Notes: generated by a model from the letters alone, not told the origin. DNA of 64,000 nt from Phascolarctobacterium sp. ET69 (GCF_023336935.1 NZ_JAMBLR010000002.1:186001-250000); one strand, 5' to 3'. Positions 7,607-16,828 are shown, counted from the first letter of the stretch. Numbers and translations are program-made.

Positions 7607-8896
7607 ATGATAGCTGTTTTAGGCTTTGCTACCATTATCATATTTTTGTATGTTACAATGACCAAAAAATTGTCAATTCAGTCGGCGCTGATTGGCATAC
7701 CTGTTATTGCAGCAATAATTGGCGGTTTTGGTTTTGATATAGGCAAAATGATGATTGCCGGTGTAATTAAGGTTACTCCTTCGGCAATGATACCTATTTT
7801 TGCTGTAATTTATTTCGGCATTATGATTGATGCAGGGTTATTTGATCCCATGGTCAACAGAATTTTAAAACTTGTAAAGGGCGACCCTGTAAAGATTACA
7901 ATTGGTGCGGCGGTTCTGGCTATGCTTGTTTCGCTGGACGGCGACGGTACGACTACTTTTATTATTTCCGTTTCTGCCATGCTGCCGATTACCACTAAAT
8001 TAAAAATGAATCCTCTTATTTTGCCGTTTGCAGTAGGTATGGCGGCAGGCGTTATGAATCCGCTTCCGTGGAGCGGGCCGACAACGCGTGTTATGGCGGT
8101 TTTGCATGCTGATTCTTCTGCAATTTTTACTCCGATTGTACCTGCCATGGCTGTTGGCATTGCCTGGGTATTGTTTGCCTGCTACTATGTTGGAAAAAAG
8201 GAACGCAAAAGACTCGGAGTTATGCATATTGACGAGCATACTTTTGATGGCCTCGGCGAAGACCAGAGTGCCAAAAGGCCGCAGCTTTTCTGGTTTAACT
8301 GCATTTTGACTGTTTTGATGATTGTGGTACTGCTGATGGATATTATGCCGATGGCGACTATTTTTATGATAGGTTTTGCATTGGCAATTACGGTAAACTA
8401 TCCTAATCTTGAAGAACAGACAAAACGTTTGAAAGCATATGCCGGTGAAGTTTTGATGATAGTAACTTTAATTTTCTCGGCAGGGTGTTTTACCGGTATT
8501 CTTTCCGAAACCAAAATGATTACGGAAATGGCTAAGACTCTTGTTTCGTTAATTCCTGAACATATGGGCAGCCTGCTGCCGCTTTCCGTAGCAGTAACGA
8601 GTATGCCTTTAAGCCTTGTATTTCCTACGGATGCTTATTACTTCGGTGTGCTGCCGGTTATTTATGAAATGGCAGCTTCTCTTGGCATCGATCCGGTGCA
8701 AATCGGCCGTGCAGCTGTGCTTGGGCAGATGACGGTAGGTTTCCCGGTAAGCCCGCTGGCAGCGGCAACATTGGTTTTAATCAGCGTATCGCGTGTTAAT
8801 TTAATTGACCACCAGAAATTTATGTTCTTCTGGGCTTTTGGCACTACGCTGATTATGACAGTTGTATGCTACCTTACCGGTGCGCTGACGTTTTGA
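7607..8896 (+). CDS. CitMHS-family citrate/dicarboxylate-type transporter
   Basis: A 429-residue integral membrane protein with about 11-12 hydrophobic segments. The motif SLDGDGTTTF near residue 105 and the paired PLPWSGPTTRVM near 150 are hallmarks of the CitMHS family (metal-citrate:proton symporters), and the length is typical. It starts with ATG after GGGGAGG. As the second gene of the creatininase-family operon it probably imports the organic anion that the hydrolase or the M20D enzyme acts on; citrate itself is possible but not implied by the neighbours. Confidence 0.88.
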   Translation: MIAVLGFATIIIFLYVTMTKKLSIQSALIGIPVIAAIIGGFGFDIGKMMIAGVIKVTPSAMIPIFAVIYFGIMIDAGLFDPMVNRILKLVKGDPVKITIGAAVLAMLVSLDGDGTTTFIISVSAMLPITTKLKMNPLILPFAVGMAAGVMNPLPWSGPTTRVMAVLHADSSAIFTPIVPAMAVGIAWVLFACYYVGKKERKRLGVMHIDEHTFDGLGEDQSAKRPQLFWFNCILTVLMIVVLLMDIMPMATIFMIGFALAITVNYPNLEEQTKRLKAYAGEVLMIVTLIFSAGCFTGILSETKMITEMAKTLVSLIPEHMGSLLPLSVAVTSMPLSLVFPTDAYYFGVLPVIYEMAASLGIDPVQIGRAAVLGQMTVGFPVSPLAAATLVLISVSRVNLIDHQKFMFFWAFGTTLIMTVVCYLTGALTF

Positions 8897-8925
8897 ATTT
8901 ATAGCTGAAAACTTTATGGAGAAAT

Positions 8926-8958
8926 AAAAAAGCTGGCGTTAACTTAACGTCAGCTTTT
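8926..8958. terminator. Bidirectional terminator between CitMHS and EamA genes
   Basis: AGCTGGCGTTAA pairs with TTAACGTCAGCT (one G-T pair), flanked by AAAAA and TTTT. Confidence 0.85.
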
Positions 8959-8976
8959 GTGTGTTTATGATATGTT

Positions 8977-9876
8977 TTATTTTCTTTCGGGCATCTGCGC
9001 GAGCAGGATTGCGGCAAAAACGAGCACGCAGCCGCTGATTTCGCGCATGGAGAGCGTTTCGCCGAGGAACATCCACCCGGCGAGTACGGAAAAGACGGAT
9101 TCCAGGCTCAGCAGGATAGAAGCAAGGATTACGTTAACATATTTTTGCCCGGCGATTTGCAGGGTATAGGCAATGCCGCAGCTCATAATTCCGGCGTGTG
9201 CCAGCGGCAGCCAGGCCGCGGTGATGGCGGAAAGCTCCGGCTGTTCGGCCCAGATTATAACCGGCAGGCTTAACATGCCGCAGACGAAAAACTGAATGGC
9301 TGACATTCGCACCGGGTCAACAAGCTGGGTAAAACGCTCAATGGCCATGATGTGCACGGCAAAAACTACGGCACAGGCAAGTACGATTAAATCTCCTTTG
9401 TTGATGGAAAAGCCTTCGTTAATGCAGATGAAATACATACCGGCAGCGGCAACGGCAACGGCAGTCCACTGCATAAAAGTTACATGTTTTTTTACAAGCA
9501 GCCCTAAAATCGGGATTATAACAATATACAGCGCCGTTATAAACCCGGCTTTGCCTGCGGATGTGTAAGCGATGCCGGTTTGCTGCAAAGTGCTGGCAAT
9601 GGTTAAAAGCACGCCGCAGCAGAGACCGCCGGTAATAAGGTCGCCGCGCTTGTGGCTGTCATCAGTTCCCCAGAAGGAAAGCGGTTTGCCGGAAAGCCTG
9701 TCGATTACGGCAATGCAGGGAACAAGAAAAAATGCGCCTAAAAAAGAACGTATGCCGTTAAAACTAAACGGGCCGAGCAAATCGGCACCGACGCTTTGGG
9801 CAACAAAGGCCGTGCCCCAGATAAACGAACATAATAACAGCATAACAATGCCTTTAAAACTATTGGTTTGCTGCAT
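8977..9876 (-). CDS. EamA/DMT-superfamily transporter
   Basis: A 299-residue inner-membrane protein with ten predicted hydrophobic segments arranged as two EamA halves. Typical signatures are SFIWGTAFVAQ in helix 1, RSFLGAFFLVP, and the second-half FLGETLSMREISGC. Members export amino acids or metabolites. ATG 9876 is chosen over an upstream in-frame start at 9939 because GAGGGG lies 7 bases before it and the helix begins soon after. It is monocistronic and convergent with the CitMHS gene. The substrate cannot be told. Confidence 0.88.
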   Translation of the reverse strand: MQQTNSFKGIVMLLLCSFIWGTAFVAQSVGADLLGPFSFNGIRSFLGAFFLVPCIAVIDRLSGKPLSFWGTDDSHKRGDLITGGLCCGVLLTIASTLQQTGIAYTSAGKAGFITALYIVIIPILGLLVKKHVTFMQWTAVAVAAAGMYFICINEGFSINKGDLIVLACAVVFAVHIMAIERFTQLVDPVRMSAIQFFVCGMLSLPVIIWAEQPELSAITAAWLPLAHAGIMSCGIAYTLQIAGQKYVNVILASILLSLESVFSVLAGWMFLGETLSMREISGCVLVFAAILLAQMPERK

Positions 9877-9960
9877 GTTAAAACCCCTCGCTGCATAAAA
9901 TTTTAAACAGATAATATAATTATAGCATTTCTGTGCCATAATGTTTTCTGAAAATAATAT

Positions 9961-10007
9961 AAAAACTGCACCTGCAAAAGCCAGGTATCGCTTTTGAGGC
10001 GCAGTTA
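9961..10007 (-). terminator. Terminator of the zinc-ribbon protein gene
   Basis: AACTGC-CCT-CAAAAGC and GCTTTTG-GG-GCAGTT arms pair around CAGGTATC; read on the minus strand the hairpin is followed by a T-run. Confidence 0.75.
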
Positions 10008-10033
10008 ATAACGCTGTAAGTTTAAATATTTAG

Positions 10034-10603
10034 TTATTGTTTGTCAGCCGGTTTTGCTTCTTCGGCAGCTTCGGTTTCCGGTTTAGCTTCTTCCGGCTTT
10101 GTTTCTTCGGTAATAACTTCAACTTCTGCTTCCGCTTCGGTTTTATGTTCGGCACTTTCGGAAACTACTTCAGCTTCCACTGTTTTTGCAGTTTCAACTG
10201 GTTCCATTTTGCTGCCGCATTCGCTGCAGAATTTGGCGCTGATGCCTACGGCTGCACCACAGTTAGGGCAGGTGGTTTTGGGTTCGTCGCCGTTAAAGGC
10301 AGTTGCCTTAATGTTGGCAATTTTAAATTTCAAATCATCTATTGCGGCAAGGCTTGCTTTAATTGCTTCACATTCTTCTTTAAATTCATCGGGCAGGCAA
10401 TCGCAGTTTTGTGATTTTTCCCAAACCATTTTGCCCATTTTTTTGTAGGTGCTTTCAATTTTGCTTTCTTCTTTCCCTACGAGGGAGGTTAATTTTTGGA
10501 TCTCCAGAGCGGCTTCTGCTTTTTCACCGATGGTTTTGGTAATTTCTTCGGTTTTATTAGCCGCAATTTTAGCGAATTCGCCAATTTTATCAAGTAATGC
10601 CAT
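10034..10603 (-). CDS. Zinc-ribbon protein with helical N-terminus and acidic tail
   Basis: A 189-residue protein of unknown function. Residues 1-105 are charged and probably helical or coiled coil (IGEFAKIAANKTEEITK repeated helices), residues 110-135 form a zinc ribbon with two cysteine pairs (TTCPNCG and KFCSECG), and the last 45 residues are low-complexity Glu/Ala/Lys/Pro. A good GGAGG site precedes the ATG. No membrane segment is present. Such zinc-ribbon proteins are common in Firmicutes genomes as uncharacterised single genes; here it is followed by its own terminator. No function is proposed. Confidence 0.8.
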   Translation of the reverse strand: MALLDKIGEFAKIAANKTEEITKTIGEKAEAALEIQKLTSLVGKEESKIESTYKKMGKMVWEKSQNCDCLPDEFKEECEAIKASLAAIDDLKFKIANIKATAFNGDEPKTTCPNCGAAVGISAKFCSECGSKMEPVETAKTVEAEVVSESAEHKTEAEAEVEVITEETKPEEAKPETEAAEEAKPADKQ

Positions 10604-10663
10604 AGTAAGATCCTCCTTTATGCTTTGTTAAGTTTATTATAACACAGAATTGTGAAATCGCCA

Positions 10664-11554
10664 TTAATTTACGGCGCTTACGGTTACTTCGGTTCCTTCT
10701 TTTAAATCGAGCGAAGTGTTGTCGATATTTATTTCTGCAAGGCCGTTTTCTATTTTGGCAATGCTGCCGTTAAAGGTTTTATTTATGCCTTGGGCATGGG
10801 CGGTTACTTTTTGCCCCGTTTTAAGGCTTTGCGCCGCCTGTGCGGATATTTTGATGTTTACGCTGCAATTTTCCAAATCGCGGATGCTGAGGATTTTTTC
10901 TCCGGCAGCGGCGGTTTCGCCCGCATTATGGTATTTTTCTTCAACAATGCCGGTACAGGGGCTTTCGGTTTCCAGTGCCAGCTGTTTTTGCATAAGGGCG
11001 TTATATTGCTTCTTTAAAGTTTTAAGTTCTTCCTGTTTTTGGGCAATGGCTTCGGCTGATGCCTTAACAAGGCTGCCGGCATTTTGAGCGGCGTTTAAAG
11101 CTGCCAGTGCCGCTGATTTTTCGGCAGAAGCCGCTTCATACTGCCTGCGGGCAATGGCGCCTATTTTATAAAGTGATGCCATTTTTGCTTCTGTGGCGCT
11201 GGCCTGTTCGTATTGCTGCTGCGCTGCGGCAAGTGCTGCGCCGTTATTGGGGCTGCTTTGCCCGTTCTGCATTATTTTCAGTTCTGCTTCGGCGCGGGCT
11301 GCATTGGCGTCTGCCTGTTTTATTTCTTCCGCAAGCTGCTTGTCGTCTATGGCAAACAGGGGCTGCTCTTTGCCGATGCGGTCGCCTTTTTCTAGAATAA
11401 GCCCCAAAATCTGCCCTTCGGCAGGCGCCGTAATATCGTACACGGTAAAATAAACTGAGCCGCTGCCAAGTGCAGGGGCTTTGGTTTCGTTTTTGCAGGC
11501 AGCAGAAAACAGCATTATTAAAATTGTAAAAATAATAAATGTAAACCTTTTCAT
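10664..11554 (-). CDS. HlyD-like periplasmic adaptor, putative lipoprotein
   Basis: A 296-residue membrane-fusion/adaptor protein. An N-terminal hydrophobic segment ends in LFSAAC, a near-lipobox, so it is probably lipid-anchored. Next come a biotinyl-lipoyl-like half (APAEGQILGLILEKGDRIGK), a long Ala/Gln/Glu-rich coiled-coil hairpin (about residues 75-195), the second lipoyl half (SPCTGIVEEKYHNAGE) and a beta-barrel domain. This is the domain order of ABC or RND efflux adaptors. The codon before ATG 11554 series is TTG, but the GAGG site supports 11554. No ATPase, permease or outer-membrane channel lies beside it, so its partners are elsewhere or it acts alone. Confidence 0.82.
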   Translation of the reverse strand: MKRFTFIIFTILIMLFSAACKNETKAPALGSGSVYFTVYDITAPAEGQILGLILEKGDRIGKEQPLFAIDDKQLAEEIKQADANAARAEAELKIMQNGQSSPNNGAALAAAQQQYEQASATEAKMASLYKIGAIARRQYEAASAEKSAALAALNAAQNAGSLVKASAEAIAQKQEELKTLKKQYNALMQKQLALETESPCTGIVEEKYHNAGETAAAGEKILSIRDLENCSVNIKISAQAAQSLKTGQKVTAHAQGINKTFNGSIAKIENGLAEINIDNTSLDLKEGTEVTVSAVN

Positions 11555-11770
11555 TTTAAACAAACCTCGTTTTTAGTGTAGCACAAACATAGTGGCGGTG
11601 CAATTTGCTGGAATGTAAATTTTTAAAGGCGCGGCATTTTGCCGGCTGTAAATTTTACAGATTTTTATACATATGCTGCTAAAAATATCAATCATTTTTA
11701 AAACGGCGGATAATTGATGGGCTGCGGATTATTTTTTACACTGAGAAAGCACAAAGTTGTTAAAAAAGAT

Positions 11771-11799
11771 TTTTCAAAAACTGTTAAATGCGTTATAAT
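11771..11799 (+). promoter_or_regulatory. Promoter before the NlpC/P60 gene
   Basis: TTTTCA, 17 bases, TATAAT within the 360-base intergenic stretch 11555-11914. The rest of that stretch shows no gene or clear hairpin. The leader of about 110 bases is longer than needed. Confidence 0.5.
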
Positions 11800-11914
11800 A
11801 TACTCGAAAAGTGTATTATAAGTTGCTTATTTGCAAAGCGTTTTTCCCGTTGTGTAATATTTTGAAAAATTTATTTTATTAAAAAGCCGTTTTAGGAATG
11901 AAGGGAGGACTGTT

Positions 11915-12607
11915 ATGCGCAAAAAAAGCTGGCTGACAGTTATTTGCTGCCTTTTATTGGTGTGCCTGCTGCCGTCTCTGGCAATGGCCAAAAATAAAAC
12001 CAAGGCGCCTGCCCGTGACTGGAAGTTGACGGTGGCGCAGCAAAAGCTGGAACTTTTAGGGTATGATGTTGACCGCAAGGACGGGCGTATCAGCAAAGAT
12101 ACAACCGAAGCCATTAAAAAATTTCAGAAGGAACATGGGCTGAAAAAAAGCGGCAAGCTTGATACCAAAACTTATAATAAAATTTCGTGGGAAGCCTTTA
12201 AAATGGAAGGCATAGCCGATGTACGCGGCAAAGATATTGTAAAAACTGCCGCCAAATACAAGGGCGTGCCTTATAAATTCGGCGGCACAACGCCGAAGGG
12301 GTTTGACTGCAGTGCTTATGTGCAGTATGTTTTCGGCAGGCATGATGCCAAGCTGCCGCGCACGGCCGATGCGCAGGTGCTGGACGGTATTTTTGTGCTG
12401 AAAAGCAAACTTAAACCTGGAGATTTGGTGTTCTTTTCCACATATGCCAGCGGCGCTTCGCATGTGGGGATTTATGCCGGCAGCGGCAAGTTCTGGAGCG
12501 CGTCCACTTCGCGCGGGGTGGTGCTTGATTCGCTTGATACCGGTTACTGGAAAGAACATTATTATGGGGCCCGCCGTGTTTTGATTGAAAACGGCGAAAC
12601 GGCTTAA
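11915..12607 (+). CDS. Secreted NlpC/P60 peptidoglycan endopeptidase with peptidoglycan-binding domain
   Basis: A 230-residue exported protein: signal peptide (MRKKSW, hydrophobic core, cleavage near AMA-K at about residue 26), a PG_binding_1 domain (residues 38-90, VAQQKLELLGYDVDRKDG and IKKFQKEHGL), and an NlpC/P60 catalytic domain (about 110-225) with Cys in FDCSAYV and His in SHVGIYAG. The usual activity is cleavage of D-glutamyl-meso-diaminopimelate bonds in cell-wall peptides in the periplasm. Start supported by GGGAGG. The next gene begins 22 bases downstream, so the two may be cotranscribed. Confidence 0.9.
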   Translation: MRKKSWLTVICCLLLVCLLPSLAMAKNKTKAPARDWKLTVAQQKLELLGYDVDRKDGRISKDTTEAIKKFQKEHGLKKSGKLDTKTYNKISWEAFKMEGIADVRGKDIVKTAAKYKGVPYKFGGTTPKGFDCSAYVQYVFGRHDAKLPRTADAQVLDGIFVLKSKLKPGDLVFFSTYASGASHVGIYAGSGKFWSASTSRGVVLDSLDTGYWKEHYYGARRVLIENGETA

Positions 12608-12629
12608 ATATATTTAAGGGGGAGCTTTA

Positions 12630-14519
12630 ATGATTCGCGAAAGGCGCAATAAGGAAAAACTGGCGTTATATTATAAAAAATTTATGGAAGAAGGCATTGT
12701 CGACCCCAACGTACATCCGTGGGTGGCAGAATCGTGGCAGCGCTGCCGCAAAATGAAACTGCCTCATGAAACAATGCCGAAAATCAACAAGCTGAGCCGC
12801 GAGGAAATCGTCGAGCATCAGCGCACGCATGAATTTATTGTAAAATATGTTGACGGGCTTTATGAGCAGAGCAAGCAGCATTTTAACATTCATAATTTAA
12901 GCATGCTGCTGATAGACGAGGATGGCTATGTTATTAAAAACTATGCCCTGCCGTTCTTTCAGCGCGTAATTGAAGATATTCAGGGCATGCGCGTGCTTGA
13001 AGAAGATGTTGGTACTTCCAGCATCAGCATTGCGCGTGAACATAATGTGCCGTTTTTAATGTTCGGACCGGAAATGTGGATTAAGGACAGCCATTCCGGC
13101 GATGCCTGCAGCGCACCGATTTGTGTTGACGGCAAAATCCGCTATATCATTTCGTTCTTCTCGCTGGACCAGAACGACTTGCCGTACGACCTTCTGCTTT
13201 CGCTGCTTTTAACAATGAAATATGCCATTGAGCAGCATTTGAAGATGCTTGAATACTGGAGTATCCAGAAAATGATGATGGAAGAACTGCCGGTTGCCGT
13301 TTACTGGATTGGGCAGGACGAGAAGCTGAAATACTGCAACAGCAATGCTAAAAAGCGCCTTGAAGGCAGGGAAAACCTTGAGGATATTTTCCTTAATTAT
13401 GAGCATATTCCCATTAAAAAGGCTTTGCAGGGTACGCCTACGCACCGCCGCGAAATTACCTGGATTACGCAGGACCGCACTTATGAAGATATTACCACCG
13501 TTATGCCGGTAAAAGTTGGCAGCGAGGTTGAAAGCGCGCTGGTTATGAGCATGTCGATTGAAGACTTGAAAACGACCATTGCCCATGCAACGGGTTACAG
13601 CTCCCGCTACAGCCTGTACAGCATGGTTGGCGAAACGAGCGAGTTCCTTGCTTTGCAGCATAAGGCTTCGCGCATTGCCCGCAGCGACAACAATATTCTT
13701 TTGCAGGGCGAACCGGGCACCGGTAAGCAGCGCTTGGCACACGGCATTCATCAGGCCAGCCCGCGCGCAGCCGCACCGCTGATTGTTGTTAAATGTTCCA
13801 ATGCGCCTATAAGCACGCTGGAAGAAGAATTTTTCGGCAGCGAGGACGGCGACCATCAGCCGACGGCAGGCAAGCTGGAGCTTTCCATGGGCGGCACGCT
13901 GTTTTTGGACGAAGTGGAGAAACTGCCGGTTGAAATGGGCGACAAACTGGCAGACGCTTTGAAAAACGGCCTTTTAAATAAAGAAACGGGCATGCGCAAA
14001 AAACTTAATGTGCGCGTAATTGCTGCCTGCGATTCCAACCTTAAACGCCTGGCAGACAAGGGCCTGTTCAGCCGTTCTTTGTATGAGCTGGTACTTGATA
14101 CTACTATCCGCGTTCCGCCTCTGCGCGAGCGCAGCAAGGATATTGAAGTTATTGCAGCACATATTCTGGCGGAAATGTCGGCGCAGCATAATCTTTCCCC
14201 GAAACGCCTTTCACCGGAAGCATTGGAGCTTTTAAAGAGCTGCAGCTGGCCGGGCAATATCAAGCAGTTGCAGGGCGTTATTGAGCAGGCTTTCTTCCAT
14301 ACACCGGGAAGCATTATCGAAGCGGAAAATATCAAACTGCCCGGCGATAAAACTCTGGAAAAATCGTGGAAGTACGACAAAGACGCCTTTATTGCGGCTT
14401 GGAAATCCTCCGGCGGCAATATCAGCAAGCTGGCAGGCATGCTGGATGTCAGCCGCGTAACCTTGTACCGTTACCTTAAAAAATATGATTTGACTCCGAA
14501 AACAGGAAAAAATAATTAA
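12630..14519 (+). CDS. AcoR/DhaR-like regulator with degenerate sigma-54 activator domain
   Basis: A 629-residue regulator. Residues 1-200 resemble the AcoR-type N-terminus with a GAF sensor, about 210-315 is PAS-like, 330-560 is an AAA+ domain of the sigma-54-activator class and the C-terminus is a Fis-type HTH (ISKLAGMLDVSRVTLYRYL). Walker A (GEPGTGKQ) and Walker B (GGTLFLDEVEKLP) are intact. The GAFTGA loop that contacts sigma-54 is absent: FFGSEDGDHQPTAGKLE stands where the loop should be. The arginine-finger segment reads SRSLYELVLD instead of the DLYYRL type, and sensor II reads GNIKQL instead of GN-REL. It therefore probably acts without sigma-54, as reported for DhaR and TyrR. Target genes are unknown. 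Confidence 0.85.
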   Translation: MIRERRNKEKLALYYKKFMEEGIVDPNVHPWVAESWQRCRKMKLPHETMPKINKLSREEIVEHQRTHEFIVKYVDGLYEQSKQHFNIHNLSMLLIDEDGYVIKNYALPFFQRVIEDIQGMRVLEEDVGTSSISIAREHNVPFLMFGPEMWIKDSHSGDACSAPICVDGKIRYIISFFSLDQNDLPYDLLLSLLLTMKYAIEQHLKMLEYWSIQKMMMEELPVAVYWIGQDEKLKYCNSNAKKRLEGRENLEDIFLNYEHIPIKKALQGTPTHRREITWITQDRTYEDITTVMPVKVGSEVESALVMSMSIEDLKTTIAHATGYSSRYSLYSMVGETSEFLALQHKASRIARSDNNILLQGEPGTGKQRLAHGIHQASPRAAAPLIVVKCSNAPISTLEEEFFGSEDGDHQPTAGKLELSMGGTLFLDEVEKLPVEMGDKLADALKNGLLNKETGMRKKLNVRVIAACDSNLKRLADKGLFSRSLYELVLDTTIRVPPLRERSKDIEVIAAHILAEMSAQHNLSPKRLSPEALELLKSCSWPGNIKQLQGVIEQAFFHTPGSIIEAENIKLPGDKTLEKSWKYDKDAFIAAWKSSGGNISKLAGMLDVSRVTLYRYLKKYDLTPKTGKNN

Positions 14520-14525
14520 TAGCGG

Positions 14526-14575
14526 CGGCAGCCTGCGTTGAATTTTTATATCGGCGCAGCCTGCCGTTTGTTTTT
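14526..14575 (+). terminator. Terminator after the AcoR-like regulator
   Basis: CGGCAGCCTGCG pairs with CGCAGCCTGCCG (one mismatch) around a 17-base loop and is followed by TTTGTTTTT. Confidence 0.7.
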
Positions 14576-14652
14576 AGGCATATCAGGCGGTAAATATAAG
14601 AGCGCCGTCAGCAAATGTTGCAATTATTTAAAAAGTGCGGCGGCCGTGCGTC

Positions 14653-14681
14653 TTTAACAGCATAGCACAATGTGTTATAAT
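14653..14681 (+). promoter_or_regulatory. Possible promoter of the LptD-heptose operon
   Basis: A perfect TATAAT with a weak -35 TTTAAC at 17 bases, about 60 bases before the LptD-like gene. Confidence 0.45.
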
Positions 14682-14742
14682 TATACTGTTATAGAATGTT
14701 TTAAATTAAATTTGTGAAAATATACCAGCAAGGAGCGGAGCA

Positions 14743-16257
14743 ATGAATAAAAAACTTTTGGCAGCCGTATGCCTGGCGGCAGCAGCAACTTTAAACACTG
14801 CCTGGGCAGAAAACTATACCAGCGGTGACGGGCGTTATGCCGAGCCGGATTTTGACAGGCAGATGACGCAGGCGGAAGCCGAAAACGTAAAAGCCGACGG
14901 CAAAACAAGAAGCGGCGAAGAAATTGATGCCGCGCAGTCGGAGCCTTTGCCGATAACCATGACCGGCGATTATGCAAGTTATGATTCCGTAAGCGGTGAT
15001 TTTGTTGCCGAAGGCAATGTTGTAATTACACAGGGCAACGAAACTTTAAAAACCGTGCGTGCCGAAGGCAACATGAAAACCGGCGATGTATGGCTGAAAC
15101 AGGGCGGCACGCTGGTTGAACCCAAAAGTGTAATGAACGGGGAATGGGCTTATTATAACTTTAACACCAAAACCGGCGAAATTAAAAAAATTGATGGGCA
15201 GGGCGGCAAAGACTTTTTCCGCGCTCCGCATGCCACAATATATCCTGATAAAATGGTAATGGACGAAGGCGGCGAAATGACGCGCTGCCCGGCGGTAGAA
15301 CATTCTCCGTGCCTTTTGATTACGGCTAAGACCTTTGAAATTTACCCGAAAGAAAAAATGGTAGCGCATGATGTAAAGGTTTATGTTAAAGGCACTCACG
15401 TTTATTCGCGTGACACATGGGTAAATGAACTCGGTGATGAAGGCGCATCGCGCTTGATGCCTACCATCGGCTATGACGGCGACGATGACAAAGGTATGTA
15501 TATCCGCCTGCGCTATGATTATAACATTGACCAGAACACAACTTTAAAGGCTGATTTGCCGTACTACAGCCAGGGGCATTTTAAACCGGTTGCCGAAGTA
15601 AAGCACGACCAGCGCAATTACTACCTTACTTACCAGAGCGGCTGGTTTGAAGAAGACGATGAATGGGTAGATAAAAAGAACGATATTGGTTTTTACTATA
15701 AACCGCATTATTTTATTGACGGTATTCCTGTAACTTACAGGGTTTATGCTCACAGAGGCCTGTGGAAAAATGAAGAAACAGGCAGGCAAAGCTGGCATAC
15801 AGAATACGGGGCTTTTTTGACGCATGACCGTATTTACCTGTTTAACAGCAAAAATACCTTCCTTGATTTATCGGTAGGCAAAAAGTGGGTTGATGAAAGT
15901 TATACCGATGAAACCACTAATACCATGGCATATTATGGCACTTTAGGCCAGAAAATAAGCGATAAATGGTATACATGGGCAGGATATTACAGAGAAAAAT
16001 ATACGAGCAACCTGTTTGATTATGACCAGCCTGATATGGAGCGCGAACTGCGCAACGGCATCAGCTATAAGCCTGATGACAAGAATACTTTTACTATTGT
16101 TAACCGTTACGATATGGGCCAGCATGAAAATTATGAAACTACTTATACATGGACGCACCGTTTCTGCTGCTGGGCAATCAGTTTTGAATATCAGCAGGAG
16201 CATTTTGACGGCGGCGACAGACAGTTGAATATTAAGTATGAATTCCTGAACTGGTAA
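14743..16257 (+). CDS. lptD: LptD-like outer-membrane LPS-assembly protein (short form)
   Basis: A 504-residue exported protein. It has a signal peptide (cleavage near AWA-E, residue 22), then an OstA/LptA-like domain (about 70-220, with DYASYDSVSGDFVAEGNV and the FRAPHATIYPDKMVMDEGG strand repeat), then alternating amphipathic strands rich in Tyr/Trp ending in YEFLNW, as expected for an outer-membrane barrel with a C-terminal aromatic. E. coli LptD is nearly 800 residues, so this barrel is much shorter, as in Negativicutes. Cysteines CPAVEHSPC near residue 185 might form a disulfide. It heads the ADP-heptose/LPS-core operon, ending 10 bases before gmhA, which supports a role in LPS delivery to the outer leaflet. 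Confidence 0.8.
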   Translation: MNKKLLAAVCLAAAATLNTAWAENYTSGDGRYAEPDFDRQMTQAEAENVKADGKTRSGEEIDAAQSEPLPITMTGDYASYDSVSGDFVAEGNVVITQGNETLKTVRAEGNMKTGDVWLKQGGTLVEPKSVMNGEWAYYNFNTKTGEIKKIDGQGGKDFFRAPHATIYPDKMVMDEGGEMTRCPAVEHSPCLLITAKTFEIYPKEKMVAHDVKVYVKGTHVYSRDTWVNELGDEGASRLMPTIGYDGDDDKGMYIRLRYDYNIDQNTTLKADLPYYSQGHFKPVAEVKHDQRNYYLTYQSGWFEEDDEWVDKKNDIGFYYKPHYFIDGIPVTYRVYAHRGLWKNEETGRQSWHTEYGAFLTHDRIYLFNSKNTFLDLSVGKKWVDESYTDETTNTMAYYGTLGQKISDKWYTWAGYYREKYTSNLFDYDQPDMERELRNGISYKPDDKNTFTIVNRYDMGQHENYETTYTWTHRFCCWAISFEYQQEHFDGGDRQLNIKYEFLNW

Positions 16258-16267
16258 GAGGTGAGTT

Positions 16268-16828
16268 ATGGATATCATCAAAACACGTTTTGAAGAACAT
16301 ATTGCTTTGGCGCAGCTTGTTGCACAAAGCGGTATAATGCAGCAGGTGGCTGATGCCGCTGCCATTATAAAAAATGCACTGGCCGGCGGGCACAAGGTTC
16401 TGTTTTGCGGTAATGGCGGCAGTGCGGCAGACAGCCAGCACCTGGCAGCCGAATTTGTAGGGCGCTTTCAAAAAGAACGCAAAGGCATTGCCGGTATTGC
16501 ACTTACCGTTGATACTTCCATCTTAACAGCAGTTGCCAACGACTACGGCTATGACCGCGTGTTTTCCCGTCAGGTGGAAGCGCTCGGTCAGCAGGGCGAC
16601 GTGCTGGTTGGCATTTCTACCAGCGGCAACAGCAAAAACGTGCTGGCGGCTATTGCCGAAGCCAAGGCCAGAGGCATGCAGTGCATTGGCATGACGGCGC
16701 AGGGCGGCGGCAAAATGAAGGACGAATGTGACATCTGCATCGCCATTCCCTGCCCGGTAACGGCGCGCGCACAGGAAATGCACATTTTAATCGGCCATAT
16801 AATCTGCGAACTGGTGGATGGTGAATAA
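16268..16828 (+). CDS. gmhA: Sedoheptulose-7-phosphate isomerase
   Basis: A 186-residue SIS-domain isomerase that makes D-glycero-D-manno-heptose 7-phosphate from sedoheptulose 7-phosphate, the first step to ADP-heptose for LPS core. The active-site loop [16 protein letters not shown], the SIS motif [10 protein letters not shown] and the late Glu/His of QEMHILIGH are all present, and length is standard. An AAGAGGTGAG site precedes the ATG. It overlaps the next gene by 11 bases. Confidence 0.97.
   Translation: MDIIKTRFEEHIALAQLVAQSGIMQQVADAAAIIKNALAGGHKVLFCGNGGSAADSQHLAAEFVGRFQKERKGIAGIALTVDTSILTAVANDYGYDRVFSRQVEALGQQGDVLVGISTSGNSKNVLAAIAEAKARGMQCIGMTAQGGGKMKDECDICIAIPCPVTARAQEMHILIGHIICELVDGE

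Noticed and set aside
11564-11914. Sigma-54 promoter or small RNA in the gap before the NlpC/P60 gene
   Set aside because: No TGGCAC-N5-TTGC pattern and no stable hairpin with a T-run were found; only one sigma-70-type promoter is supported.
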